Origin: Adiantum capillus-veneris
Lineage: Eukaryota; Streptophyta; Polypodiopsida; Polypodiales; Pteridaceae
Length of the DNA: 64,000 nucleotides
Direction: 5' to 3'
Assembly (NCBI GenBank): GCA_014529385.2
Contig: CM043970.1
Span: forward strand, 44,436,779 to 44,500,778
Position numbers and translations under genes: made by a program. Shown here piece after piece: positions 47,980-59,451 of the stretch (the stretch's first letter is position 1; each line of letters starts with the position of its first letter). Below the pieces are notes generated by a model that was given only the letters and a program-made list of their open reading frames with translations, had not been told where the DNA came from and did not search any database.

Positions 47980-48635
47980 TCAAAATATGTCTTCATAAAA
48001 GACAAGGTTGGTCTCTCCTTTGTCTTCTTCGTCTTCTACCATGTGAGATGATCCTTTGTTAGGTCTCTTGCCTTCGTTGCCTCTGCTATTTCTTCTACTA
48101 TTGCTGCTTTCTCCACTGCTACTACCTTCATTTGAGTAGCATCGAGAAGGTGGATGTCCCTTCTTACCAGATTTGTTGCAAGGATTGTTTGTGTAGCAGT
48201 CTTTTGCAAGGATGTAAGTGAGCTGCGTGAAAATGTTCTTAAGACTTTTTACTAGGCTAGCAATGTCCTCCCCTTCAATCATGGTGATCTTGTAAAGTTG
48301 TCTTTTGAGACTAACTTTACTTCTTTTGGCCCTGGCTACAATATTGCTTTCTAAAACATGCCAGGCATCATGTGCATGCGTACATCGTCTATGAAATGCA
48401 CATAATTGTCATGCAAGGAGGTGATGATGATTCCTAACTCTTGTTTGTTGGCCAATTTATGTGCACTTGCTATGAGTGTAGATGCCCTAGTGTGCACTCC
48501 ATCGGGTTCGGCTTCTTGCTCTAAGGCAGTGCTGATGACATACCATAATAATTTTTTCATAAGATATCCTCTTAATTTTGTTTTCCAGGTGTGAAACCCT
48601 TCCCCGTTGAATTTTTCTATTCCCTTGTCCCCCAT
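47980..48635 (-). pseudogene. Copia-type gag of the non-autonomous element
   Basis: Starts at ATG 48635 (MGDKGIEKFNGEGFHTWK) with KLANKQELGIIITSLHD, as in DUF4219/UBN2 gag. A frameshift follows, then EGEDIASLVKSLKNIF and a zinc-knuckle-like CNKSGKKGHPPSRC in which the second Cys is Ser, so the knuckle is broken. The Ser/Gly/Asn-rich tail ends at 47980. Confidence 0.75.
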
Positions 48636-48762
48636 TTGGGCTAATAGAGGGGTCTTAGGTTAGGAGACTCTCCTAACCAATGTCTACCTCTTTACACAGT
48701 GCACAAGAATTTGAAAAATTTTATTTAAAGTTGTGCTCGGTTGGGTTCATTTCATTGCAAGC

Positions 48763-48765
<3 letters not shown>

Positions 48766-48842
<77 letters not shown>
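48766..48842. repeat. (GA)n microsatellite
   Basis: About 77 bp of GA within the non-autonomous element. Paralogue of 320-362. Confidence 0.95.
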
Positions 48843-48845
<3 letters not shown>

Positions 48846-49973
48846 AATCCCTTTGTGAAGCCCCTCTTCACCAGAGTGAAGCCCCTCTTCACATATAGGG
48901 GAAATGACCCTTTTCTTTTTCTTTTGATGCTCGAAAGAAACCCTCCTTGAAGCTTGGTAATAATCTTGTTTGAATTGTTGCAATGCCGCGGTTGGTGAGA
49001 ACGGCCCCTTTGGTATCCTTTTGAGTGCTCGATGAAGGTTTTGAGTGGCCTTAATGAAGCTTCAAACTCCCTTAAATTGTTTGGAAATGCCCTTTTATTG
49101 CTTAGGGCTCACCTCGGTGTAGCAGGGCCATGGGAAGGCAGGCTTATGCAGGTTGAGCTGTCAAGGAGCAAAAGGGGTGGCACGCGTGGGAAGAGACTCT
49201 TTTGTGGGTTGGACAAATCGGGCAGGTGGGCAGCCAGGCCGGGCAAGTGCGGGCAGGCAGGCAGCCGATCAGGCAGGCGGGGGTAGCCAATCGATCAACA
49301 CCGAGTAGGTGAGGCCAAAAAGGCTTGTCCACGTGAATCTTCCCCAACGGACCTGACAAGGGACTCAACAACACAACTGAGCGCCGATTTCAAATCCGTC
49401 CACACCCCATCTTTGTCACATAGTGAGATTGAGCTCGCAACCCACCTCAGCCAATGTAAATATGGTGTGTGTGCTAAGCCAAGGGGCCCAATGGGCTCCA
49501 CATGAAGAAACCTCCAAAAGAGTGATATTTATTCTTGGTTTTGTGGAGATTCACCCACAGAGACTCATACACACACCTATTTTAAGCAAAAGATTAGGAG
49601 TTTAATTAGTGGGGCTAAAGATGTCCGATCGAAGATCTTGGAGGCTCTTTGGAGAGCTTGTAAGGACTACTTTGAGATGAGTGAATCATGTCAGGTGATT
49701 GTGAAGATGGAAAAACTAATTGAAGATGTGAGATATGCAAAGAAACAAAAAAAAAACGACCCTAATCAAATGAAAAGGAGCTCTTAATCAAAATTCAACC
49801 TGGCTATGGAAGGTAGTGGCTCAATGGACTTTCACCATATTGAACTTTCCCACACATAGCTTAGTCGTGAATTGATTAGAGAAACTTAATCAGTCTTGCT
49901 AACGATAATTAAGAAATGGTAATTACACTAACACGCAAAAGCATAGCAATAAACCTAGCCAACATGACCTAAT

Positions 49974-49985
49974 GCTCTGATACCA
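49974..49985 (-). other. Primer-binding site (initiator tRNA-Met type)
   Basis: TGGTATCAGAGC on the minus strand, two bases from the 5' LTR, the standard plant copia PBS. Confidence 0.85.
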
Positions 49986-49987
49986 AT

Positions 49988-50310
49988 TGTTAGGAATTAT
50001 ATTGTGCTAGCTATGGTGGATGAAATAGAAACATAGTGTCAATGTGTGAGTGTGTGTGTGTATAAGCAAGATTATACTCAAGTGAACTAGGTTCCAAGAT
50101 TTAATTAGCTTGCACTCATAAACACAATCTTGAGTATTGACTTAGCTTAGCATAAGCTCACCATAACAAGCATTTAGTGCAAAATAGAGTTGTGTTTATT
50201 CATTCATCAAATAAGCTTTAAGTAGCTCTACAGCCTTTCTCCACAGCATGTGGGATAATTCCACTCTTCTCTCCTTGACTCACACTTTAGGACAAAGCTC
50301 ACACTTTACA
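49988..50310 (-). repeat. 5' LTR of the non-autonomous element
   Basis: 323 bp with TG...CA ends, followed by the GTACA target duplication at 50311-50315. Absent from the truncated copy at 1-886. Confidence 0.9.
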
Positions 50311-50520
50311 GTACATTGCAGGTATGAAATAACTCAACAAAGAGACCAACAGGACAGAAATTTGCAAGTTTCACCAATTTAGTGGGTATAGAGTTTCAAA
50401 GAGACCTCTAAACATCCCTCTAGAGGCTACTCCTCATGCCTCACTCATTGTTGTGTCAGGAACGGGCCAATCCACGGAGTTCCAGCCGGTTGGTAGTAAA
50501 ACCTTCACCAACACTCCTCT

Positions 50521-51213
50521 CTAATTCCTTTGATTGAGTTGGTAGAAATGGTCATAGAAGAAAATACCCTCATCTGCAAGGCTTTTGCTAGTTTTGCCCA
50601 CATATTGCAAGACCCCAATATGAGCATGGGTCACGTAGATGAGACCTATAATGCACTCTAGTGGCTCCCATTCCTCATATGAGGAAGGATAGACATTTGT
50701 GAATGTAAAAGAATAGAAATCAATACCAACGCTCTATAACCTATTTAAATATCTATAATAAGAGAAGAAAAAAATAGATTCACATTTGAAATGTAAGATA
50801 ACATTTATAGAGAAGTGCTACATAATTAACTCACAGCTGCACCGTGGATTATGCACCATGGAGACATCACCGCCATTAGCAATCACATCTGAGTGAGTGA
50901 AAACATGTTGAACAAAGACCTCTTTCACAGTCTTCTTACCAACCTTGACTTTGAAATCCAAAGCTCTTGCTTTCCATGCAGAACGAAACATATTTGTTTC
51001 TTTCAAGCTTTTTCTCCTTCTTGGCTGTATACGAACCCAAGAACCTTTGCTTATCCTCTGCTCTTGCCACCTATTATCTGTAGTGAGAGAGTTTGAGATT
51101 GAGATAGTGCTTATGCTACTACATGGTCTTCTTGGCACACTAATAATGAGGTTAGTTGGGGACAGTGTAGAGAAACCTCTAGAAATTCTTGGGCGGGAAG
51201 AACACAAAGCCAT
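50521..51213 (-). pseudogene. Host-gene-like fragment with transit-peptide-like N-terminus
   Basis: ATG at 51213 opens a 131-codon frame. The first 70 residues are rich in Ser, Arg and Thr with few acidic residues, as in a plastid transit peptide. A more ordered segment, DFKVKVGKKTVKEVFVQHVF and VSMVHNPRCS, follows. A GTGAGT splice donor lies at 50834. A second open stretch (50733-50521) follows an ATAG acceptor, with EEWEPLECIIGLIYV and LQYVGKTSKSLADEG, but the two frames do not join cleanly. I do not recognise the gene. It is absent from the paralogous copy at 886/887 and lies near a Mutator-like terminus, so it could be a captured gene. Confidence 0.35.
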
Positions 51214-51504
51214 AGCTATAATGGAGGGAGAATGAATTTTGAAAGCCTTTCATAAAGGTAGTGGATATGTTTTAATGAAGGGAGAGAGTTAGCTATCAAT
51301 CAGTAGTCGGGTTTCAGCAACTTGATGGCTACTGGAATTGGGCCCTACTTTGTGAGACAAGGAAGCTACCTTACAAAAATGGGACAAATCTCAATATTGT
51401 AAAATGCTTTTTTCTGTTTTTTTGATATTTTCCATGCATTTCTACATTACGTAAGGTTGCTGCTCATTGGTTGTGTCTTGTTTCCTCTCTCATCAATAAG
51501 GCCC

Positions 51505-51541
51505 TCCAAGTGACCTCCAAAATTTCCTATTGGTAGGCTTT
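51505..51541 (-). repeat. Mutator-like terminal inverted repeat (single end)
   Basis: AAGGCCCTCCAAGTGACCTC...ATTTCCTATTGG closely matches the right end of the foldback element (31305-31342). The adjoining TACGTAA/CTCATTGG/TTTCCTCTCTC sequence is also similar. The partner end was not found. Confidence 0.55.
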
Positions 51542-52135
51542 GTGCATTCAAGCATGGTCATGACACCAAGCATGTCACATGGGATTACGACAAAGTATCA
51601 AAGACTAAATTTTGGACCAAGCATTAGCTCGTAAGCATTTTCCTAAGAGCAAATATGGCCTAAGAAGCATTTTCATGAGAATAAGGTTGGTTGGTCCTAG
51701 GACCAAGCACCCAACATTCCAAATTCTTGTGACCAAGCCTTTAAGTGTGGTCCTGGGAACAAGAATCATATCACAAACTTAGCACCCAAGCATGTCCATG
51801 GAACCATGGAAAAGTTTTGCAATTAAGTTCAATCAGTGTCATCAGATGAAGCATCCAAAATTGGCCTTTGGATAATCAATTATCTAACCATGTCAATCAG
51901 ATGAGACCAACCAGGCCCACTCTTGCATCCATGCATGGCCTTGAGGCTAAGCATGCTAGCAAGGTATAGGAAGCTAACACAAATTTGGCACTCAACCATG
52001 GTCTTGGGAACATCCTTGTTCCAAGAGTTTTTTAAAAGAACAAGCTTGGTCCTAGGAACCGAAAGGTCTTGCAAAACTTGGGGATGGATTACAATTCCAT
52101 TCACGCTTGTTCTAACGATTGAATTCTTTTCAAAG

Positions 52136-54506
52136 GGGAATACATAGACATGGAGAAGTGTCTGAAATGTGATTCTGAGAGATATGGAGTACTCCATGGA
52201 CAAAAAATGACGTAGAAGGTGTTGCAACACTTTCCTATAATGCCTTGCATCAAGAATTTCTTTGAGTGCAAGTCCATGGCAGCTCTATCAATATGGCACG
52301 AGGAGAATATATTTTTGCATGGTGTGCTATGGATCCCTGCAGATTGCATGGCATGAAAGCATATAGATGACACATGGCCAGATTTTTCCAAGGAAGCTCC
52401 AAATTTATGCCTCAACCTCGTTATGAATGGTGTAAATCCATTTGGTCAGAGGTGGACATCTTACAATGTATGGTTAGTTGTCATTGTCAACTACAACATT
52501 CCCCCGTGGTTGATTACCAAGCAGGGCACATATTTCTAAGCTTGATTGTGTTGGGGGGTATAAAGTGAAGAATATGGATGTGTATCTTTGTGCACTATTG
52601 AAAGAGCTACAACAATTGTGGATTGGCATAGAAGTAGTGGATATGAGCCGACAAACAGGTCTCTCAATGCCTTGATCAAAGGCATTTTGATGTGGACCAT
52701 GCATGGATATCCCAGACTAACAGAATGCTTAGGTGATACTCAAACTCAAACACGATAAACCTTTTTTTTTCATGTGGATTTATTTTCATGTGTATATATG
52801 CAGGGCTCCAAGCAAGAGGATACACACCATGCATCACATGTGGCCCTAGACTTAATGCACGTCCGGCGGCCTCAATAAGCAAATCTACGAAGGTAATCGA
52901 GTCCATCTTCTAGAATATCATGAGTTATGCAAAGATTTTTTGGGAAGAGAAACACCAAGGATGTCTGCTCAAGCATGGTTAGAGCAGAAGGAGATGTGTA
53001 ATGACAGTTTTCCTCGAGTGATGAAGAGATTCTCTCTATGGTACAAGTTTCCATATTGGCCCAGACTCATGATCAATTGCTTGCTCAATCCAGTGCACAT
53101 ATTCAAGAATGTGGGTAATCTATTGTGGGACCATCTCATTGGCAAGAAAGATACTTTGGGATCCAGAATTGACCTTAGAAATGTGGATCATATGGAGCAA
53201 GCCGCATACAACACCCAATGGATCGATAAAACTCCCTAAAGCACCATGGATTTTGTCAAGAGGCTAGGAACACAAAGTAAAAGAGATCATTCAATCCTTT
53301 TGTATGCCCAATGGCATAACACACTCACTCCAAACATGTTTCACTAAAGAAGGGAAGATTACTGGTTTGAAGTCACACAACTGGCATAAAATTTTTTAGG
53401 TACGTTTCAAGTGAAATAGATCATAGTTGAAATTTCATAGCATATCCGTGTGTGGAATTCAATACCATTGCTAGACTTATTTTGCAGGTTATTTTACCGG
53501 TGCTCCCAAAAGGAGATCCATGTAGGTTCCATACCATCCGCCATACTAAATGCTACGGAGGCTTTTTGCATATTGGAGAAACACTTTCCTACTACCATGC
53601 TAGCCATTCAAGTGCATCTTCTTGTTCACATAGATGATGAGGTGGAAATAGCAAGCACAGTGCATTCCGGATGGATGTTCCTTTCAGAACCTTCTATGAA
53701 AATTCTCAAGGGATATGTGTGCTAGAAGGAATGTCTAGAGGGTAGCATGGCACAGGGTTGGTTGGTATCAGACTCCCTAGTTTCCATTGGAGAGTGGGTG
53801 GACGGATTTTATCGTACTCGAGATACACTTTGGTGCACCATAGATAATGAGCGAATATCTGAGAATGTGATGTGCAATCTCCGTGTTGAAAATAAAATGA
53901 CAAAAGATCTAGAGGCTAAGATCAATTGATTTTGCATGCTTCATAATCGAGTGATGCAAAAGTGGATTTTACAGTATGAGAATGCAAAGCAAGAGCGACA
54001 AAGGGCACGAATCAAATGGAGACGGGGAAGACGGCCATTGCTGCATTATCGAGTGGATCTTGAGTCTACCAACATTCATGAGCTTAAGATGGTTGCACAA
54101 CCAATTGAAAAATGCACAATACTGCGGCAAATAGGTGGCTAAGGAGGAGTGGGAGTATTCGCGGGATTGCAGTCCCAAGGTATGTTGCAATGTACAACTC
54201 TTGGCTTTCTAGATGTTTGGATGACCACTGATAATCATTTTTGGTTGTAGTATAAGTCATACATGGCAGCATGGTGTAAAGGTTGACATTCTAGGGTGGA
54301 ATGGATCAACAAAATTTGTTTTACACAAGATTGTGGAATCATGGCAAAACTCAAACAATCTAGTCGATGATGGTTCTCTGATGCAGATGCTATGGTGGTG
54401 GAAATCACTTACTTTGGCACGCTACAAGATTTTTGAGGATCGACTATAGAGGATTTTTTGTGGATTTGTTTGATGTTCAATGGTTCAAGATAAACAGGGA
54501 GGGTTG
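52136..54506 (+). pseudogene. CACTA TNP2-like transposase, decayed, copy 2
   Basis: Paralogue of 1366-3736 with the same domain order. It keeps some residues lost in copy 1: NYNIPPW is intact where copy 1 has a stop, and the final stop codon is TGC. The NG for DG substitution at the first catalytic position is shared, so inactivation there predates the duplication. It also has other frameshifts of its own. Confidence 0.85.
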
Positions 54507-54544
54507 CAACACTACTGTGGGAAGAGGAGAGTCGGGTTTCCTTG

Positions 54545-54678
54545 AGAGAGAGAGAGAGAGAGAGAGAGAGTCTATTGTATAAAGAGAGAGAGAGAGAGAG
54601 AGATGCAAGTTTATTGTAGAGAGAGATTTTACCACAACTCCCCAATAGTTGAGGTGTGTTCTATAAAGAGGAAAAGAA

Positions 54679-54720
<42 letters not shown>
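54545..54720. repeat. (GA)n microsatellites
   Basis: Three GA runs (about 54545-54570, 54580-54602, 54680-54720), paralogous to 3771-3971 but interrupted by TCTATTGTATAAAG. Confidence 0.95.
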
Positions 54721-54725
<5 letters not shown>

Positions 54726-55380
54726 GCCTCCCTATTGCAAAAAGCCGAAGAGAAAGAGTCCTTATGTACCTAGGATTAATTTTTTTGTCCACATTGAGAA
54801 AGAGTTCTTATGTACCTAGGATTAATGTTTTTGGCCACCTTCTAATCTCTTGCCCCCATCAGCCCCATTTGGCATGCCCTTCAACTTGTCAGTGACTCCT
54901 GAATTCGCAAGTGAAGGTGATGTTTTCTTTGCACCAAGCGATGTGATGGTAGCTTTTTGCATACACCCCCACTCGGAATTTTTCATGTGTATCCTCTCCA
55001 AATAAGCCAAATGCTTTTAGTGTATGAACCACCTCTAGCATTTCTATCTTTAGCATTTTTTTCCTACTAGTAGATTTGTCTTGTTTTTCCTATTTTATCT
55101 TTCAAAAATAAATAAAACCCATCATATTTATATTCATAAAATTGAGGAACAATTTCCATATCATTACCTATTTTTCTAATATTTTTACTATTTATTATCT
55201 CATCACTAATTATTTTCCCTTCATTTTGCTATATGTTATTTCCCATTTTCTATTTTCATTGTATTTGCATATCTCTATCATCATCTTCTCTTGGATGGTT
55301 GCAAGGTGAGTCATGGGTATACATCATGCTCACACAAGGCATCAATGAGTCATCTTTAAGAGCACAAGGAAAGGTAAGCC

Positions 55381-56580
55381 CACACTTTGTTTAAAGTGCA
55401 AGGCACAGTCAAGGGTGAAGGTGTCACCATTCTTTTAGACGATGGCAGTAGCCATGATTTTATTCTACACGATTGGCACAACAACTCTCTCTCTCTCTCT
55501 CTGAAATTTCTTCACCTCACAAAGTCAAAACTGTTTTCAACAATCAACATTTTAATTTCAAAACCCAAGTCACTTGAAGTTTGCATTGGTGAATTTACAC
55601 AAGCACGTACATTTTTGGTAGCACCATTGCATGGTCTTGATATGATCTTGGGAATGACATTTTGTCATGAATTTGATATGTTGATTAATTAACACATACC
55701 ATGTCTCTCAGTCATAATTATCGTGTAAAGCCAACTTCACACAGGGAGATACAAACTCAAATCATTGGCTTGTTTGATCGAGGACTTATAAGACCTAGTA
55801 GTTCACCATATGGAGCTTTAATACTTCTTGTTAAGAAGAAAAATGGGACTTTTCATATGTATATTGACTACAAGGTTTTCATCAAGATCACCATCAAGAA
55901 TAGGTTTCCTATTCCTAGAGTCGACGATCTATTAGACAAACTAAAAGGGGCAAACATCTTTAGCAAAATTGACATCAAATCAGGGTATCACCATGTCAAA
56001 ATTTTTGATCAGGATGTCTACAAAACTACTTTCAGAACATAAACGGGACACTATGAATTTATTATCATGCCATTTGGTTTGACAAATACACCAGCCACAT
56101 TTGGTTGGACAAATACACGAGCCACATTTGCACGCATGATGAACAAAATTTTCATTGACCATCAAGATTTTCTGATTGTATTCTTTGATGGCATTCTTGT
56201 ATTCATTTAGTGAATCAAAACAAGAACATAAACAGCATTTAACACGTGAATTTCAATTGCTTGCGCACAACCACTTATATCTAAATCCTAAAAAGAGTTT
56301 CAATTTTCCAATCTAAAATTGAGTATTTGGGACACATTGTATCGGGCAAGGGAATCCATGTAGACCCTAAGAAAATTGAAGCCATTCAATCATGGCCTAG
56401 TCCCAAAACATTTCATGAACTTCATTCTTTTATCGGCCTATGCAGTTATTATAGGAAGTTTGCACATAACTTTGCTTACAAATCTCATTACCTCACTCTC
56501 CTCTTAAAGAAAATTCTCCTTATGTATGGATTGATTCACAAGAAAGTTACTTTAATGCATTGAAGCTTACTCATTCTTCT
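55381..56580 (+). pseudogene. Ty3/gypsy protease-reverse transcriptase, copy 2
   Basis: Paralogue of 12661-13858, beginning inside the protease region ([10 protein letters not shown] near 55435). RT motifs RPSSSPYGA and [13 protein letters not shown] are kept. The box reads VFFDGILV as in copy 1, and a stop interrupts after FRT near 56040. The thumb reads HIVSGKGIHVDPKK. It ends at the same junction with a minus-strand gag. Confidence 0.85.
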
Positions 56581-57212
56581 CAGCTTCCACTCTTTGTTCC
56601 TTCTACCTCTAGTGCATCTTCATATGTCCTAGGCTTCTTTAGCTCCACTCTCCAATGTATATTCTCCCAAAGACCAGCCAAGAACCTGTCCTTCTTCATC
56701 ATGTCAAGTGGAGGTACTTGTGGTGCTAAGGCCTTGCACATCCTCTCCCATGCCATTGAAAACTTACATATGTACGCATCTACTGGCTCACCTTCCCTTT
56801 GCACCAAACCCTGTACTTCTTGCCACACTTTGCCAGGATCTTCTGTCTTCACAAACTCCACTTCCAATCCATGTCTTAGATTGTCCCAACTTAATCTCAT
56901 AGGTGGATCCGCTGCAGGCAACTCCTCTGCAAATACTTTGGACCAAACTTGTGCATCACTCTTCAAACAAATTTAGAGAAGACGTAACATCTGTGCCGCA
57001 TCATGAATGTGATTGCTAATGCAGGCAACCTCCATCTTTTCCAAAAAGTCTTCCACATCTTCATCACTTATTCCATGAAACTCCGGATAAGAGAAAGCCT
57101 TGGCTATACAAGTTTTGATGCTTTGAGAACCCCTTCTAGCACAAGTGCAAGAACCCAAACCTTTTTACTGACTCAATCCCCAAAAACTTCAATGGAGCTC
57201 ATCTTTAGATAA
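56580..57212 (-). pseudogene. Ty3/gypsy gag fragment, copy 2
   Basis: Paralogue of 13858-14502, with AQVWSKVFAEELP, RLSWDNLRHGLEVEF and DRFLAGLWENIHWRV. The N-terminal part is at 56973-57158 behind a stop. Sequence upstream on the minus strand differs from copy 1 beyond 57266. Confidence 0.8.
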
Positions 57213-57266
57213 GGACAAATACATGCACATCAAATGAGTTTTCATAGTTAATTATTGGAATTACAA

Positions 57267-58028
57267 GTCAGATGTCTTTTTCCCGGTCTGGGGTGCTCAG
57301 TTCAAGATCAGGTTGAAGTTGCTTTGCGAGACCAGTGTGTATGATTGTAGTCCGGAATGTGGAGTCTCGGTTGGGCTTGACTGCCGGGTCAGTGGACACT
57401 TGAGCACGAAACAGTGGAACACCGAAGGGTGCATGCGCATATGGGGCATGGGACCCCCTACTCTCAATCATTGTTAAAGTGAAAAAGGAAGTGGTACTAC
57501 TACTTAAAGAGAGGGCAAATGAGAAAAAGAGACTAAGCTTCACCAAGTCGTCCAGGTGCTTGGTTGATAAAAGCTATCTTTTCTTAGGAAATGAGGAGTT
57601 CCAAAAGAGAAAAAATTGAGGATTATTAAAAGGGAAAAAAGAAAACAAGAAGCTAGGGAGCAACGACGGCGCCGTCGTTGCCCCTTGGAAGCAAAATAAG
57701 GGAAAAAAGTTTTTTTTTAAAGGAGGGGAGAGGAAAAAAAGAAGGTTTTTTTGTGGTGCTCGTTCATGTGGAGCCACAGGAAGCTCACGAGGAGTACATG
57801 CCATGGAGTTCTTGAAGCCGGGTTTGAGCGGGGCTCGTCCTTTCGTGTGTTTTTGGTCCACGCCGGTTATGGTGATGAGGATTGTACAAGTTTTTGGTGT
57901 GCCTATGAAAGAGAAGACCCTATTGTAGTGAGTTTGGTGTGTCATCTTGCCCCCCCTTTCCCTCCTTCTCTTTTGCTCTCGTGTATGTGTGTGCGGCAAG
58001 TGTTGCCCCCCCGACCAAATGTTGCAGA

Positions 58029-58072
<44 letters not shown>

Positions 58073-58295
58073 GTGTGCGGTTTTTTGAATGAGTGGGAGA
58101 GCGCAAAGGCTATTGCAGATGGGTGCGGGTTGTGTGAGTTCAGGCGTGTCTATGTGAGCGTGTATGCGCGTAGAGTTCGGTGAATCGAGCGAGTCGAAGG
58201 TGCTCGCAAAGTGGATTGGGGTGCAGTGTGTGTCCTGGGCTATAGGAGGCAACCGTGTTGGCGCGCTGGGCGTGCTCCCCATTCCCCCTCTCCAA
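57267..58295. other. Unique spacer between duplication and inverted arm
   Basis: No recognised gene. GC-richer than its surroundings, with a 22-bp palindrome (57660-57681), an A-rich tract near 57700-57750 and a GA tract at about 58028-58070. A minus-strand frame at 57268-57546 has no known domain. Confidence 0.5.
57660..57681. repeat. Perfect 22-bp palindrome
   Basis: GCAACGACGGC followed by its exact reverse complement, centred on GGCGCC with no loop. Confidence 0.85.
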
Positions 58296-58740
58296 CGTGC
58301 TGAGCATCAATAATAGGGACTTCCATGAGGAAATCTGCCACATATATCGTGATTTCCTAAAAATTGAACCAACTAATTCTCTACACGAGTTCCCAACACC
58401 ATATGGGGATTTTTGTACTTCGGTACAATTCCTTAACTTTTCTATCTCCCTTCATAATCCCTCTCTAGCTCTCTAGGAGGACATGACCAAAAATTTGTTT
58501 GGAAAAGAGATCTTCTAAAATTACCACCTTTGGATTTCATTAAGAGGAATAGCAATAGACCTCACAAAGCTGCTCTGAACACCTCTATCAGCCTGTTTTA
58601 TTTAATCATATAATCTTCCTTTAGCGGCTTCCTTGCCTGGGAAGAGATAAACATACTTATAAAAAAGTATTTCCGTAATGGCTTTACTTGAAAAGAAATA
58701 GTTTATCAAATTCTAAAATCTCTTACCCAACATAATTGGC
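58296..58740 (+). pseudogene. Truncated RT gene, C-terminal part
   Basis: Begins at the codons for DVLSIN of motif C, then IYRDFLKIEPTNSLHEFPT and VQFLNFSISLHNPSL. After a frameshift come KRNSNRPHKAA and the thumb helix WEEINILIKKY. Everything upstream of motif C is replaced by unrelated sequence. Confidence 0.8.
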
Positions 58741-59399
58741 CTGGGTTACACTTTGACCATTAAAAAAATCATTTCTTTTATAAGGTAGTAGGCCCATTCA
58801 TGATGGGCCTACTATCGACCCATTGTGTTTGGCGCCTGGGAGATGGCGGATACACTCACACACACACACATACAATATGTTGATAGTCAAATATACCCGT
58901 ATTACCACACACACACACATACACACACATGCAAACACAAAATACAATAGTTTTTAAACACAGATATTGGCCATGTAGAAGCAGAACTGTGCTAATCTTG
59001 TGAATATGATGCAGGCAACTACATCATTAGCAGGGGATTGATGGACCACAACAAAGACAAAATATGGGGGCAAGCAATTAGCAAGTGTTGTTTGTAAACA
59101 TGCCGGTTTTTGAAGCATATTGAACCATTTTTTCTGTATTTCATAAGCTTCAATAAAAGGCAACATATGATGTACCTATTTTTCAAGTAAATATAATATC
59201 TCCATTTGCAGTGACAATTGAAATTTTAAAGTAACATGCTACTCTTTTAATAAAAAATTGGAAATCCCAAGTTAAGGTACAAGACCGTTTTTTTCGGAAG
59301 CGAAAAACCTGTTGTAAAAATCCAAAAAAATCATTTCTCATATAAGATAATAGGCCCATTCATAATGGGCCTACTATCGACCCATAGTGTTTGGTGCCT

Positions 59400-59412
59400 G
59401 GGAAAGGGCAGG

Positions 59413-59451
<39 letters not shown>

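Larger units (their letters stand above)
47478..50310 (-). mobile_element. Complete non-autonomous copia-type LTR element
   Basis: Two 323-bp LTRs (47478-47800, 49988-50310) beginning TGCTAGGAAT or TGTTAGGAAT and ending CACTTTACA. Flanking 5-bp target duplication GTACA (47473-47477 and 50311-50315). PBS TGGTATCAGAGC (initiator tRNA-Met type) and polypurine tract, both on the minus strand. The 2187-bp interior encodes only gag, with no reverse transcriptase or integrase, so mobility would have needed another element's enzymes. Confidence 0.9.
48446..57266. repeat. Segmental duplication block, copy 2
   Basis: Direct copy of 1-4629 joined to a copy of 12661-14549. The 8.0 kb lying between them in copy 1 is absent, with the joint at about 55378-55381 (GGTAAG to CACACTTTG). 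Confidence 0.9.

Noticed and set aside
57268-57546. Open minus-strand frame with Pro/Thr-rich sequence
   Set aside because: No domain, no homologue recognised, and it ends exactly at the duplication edge.
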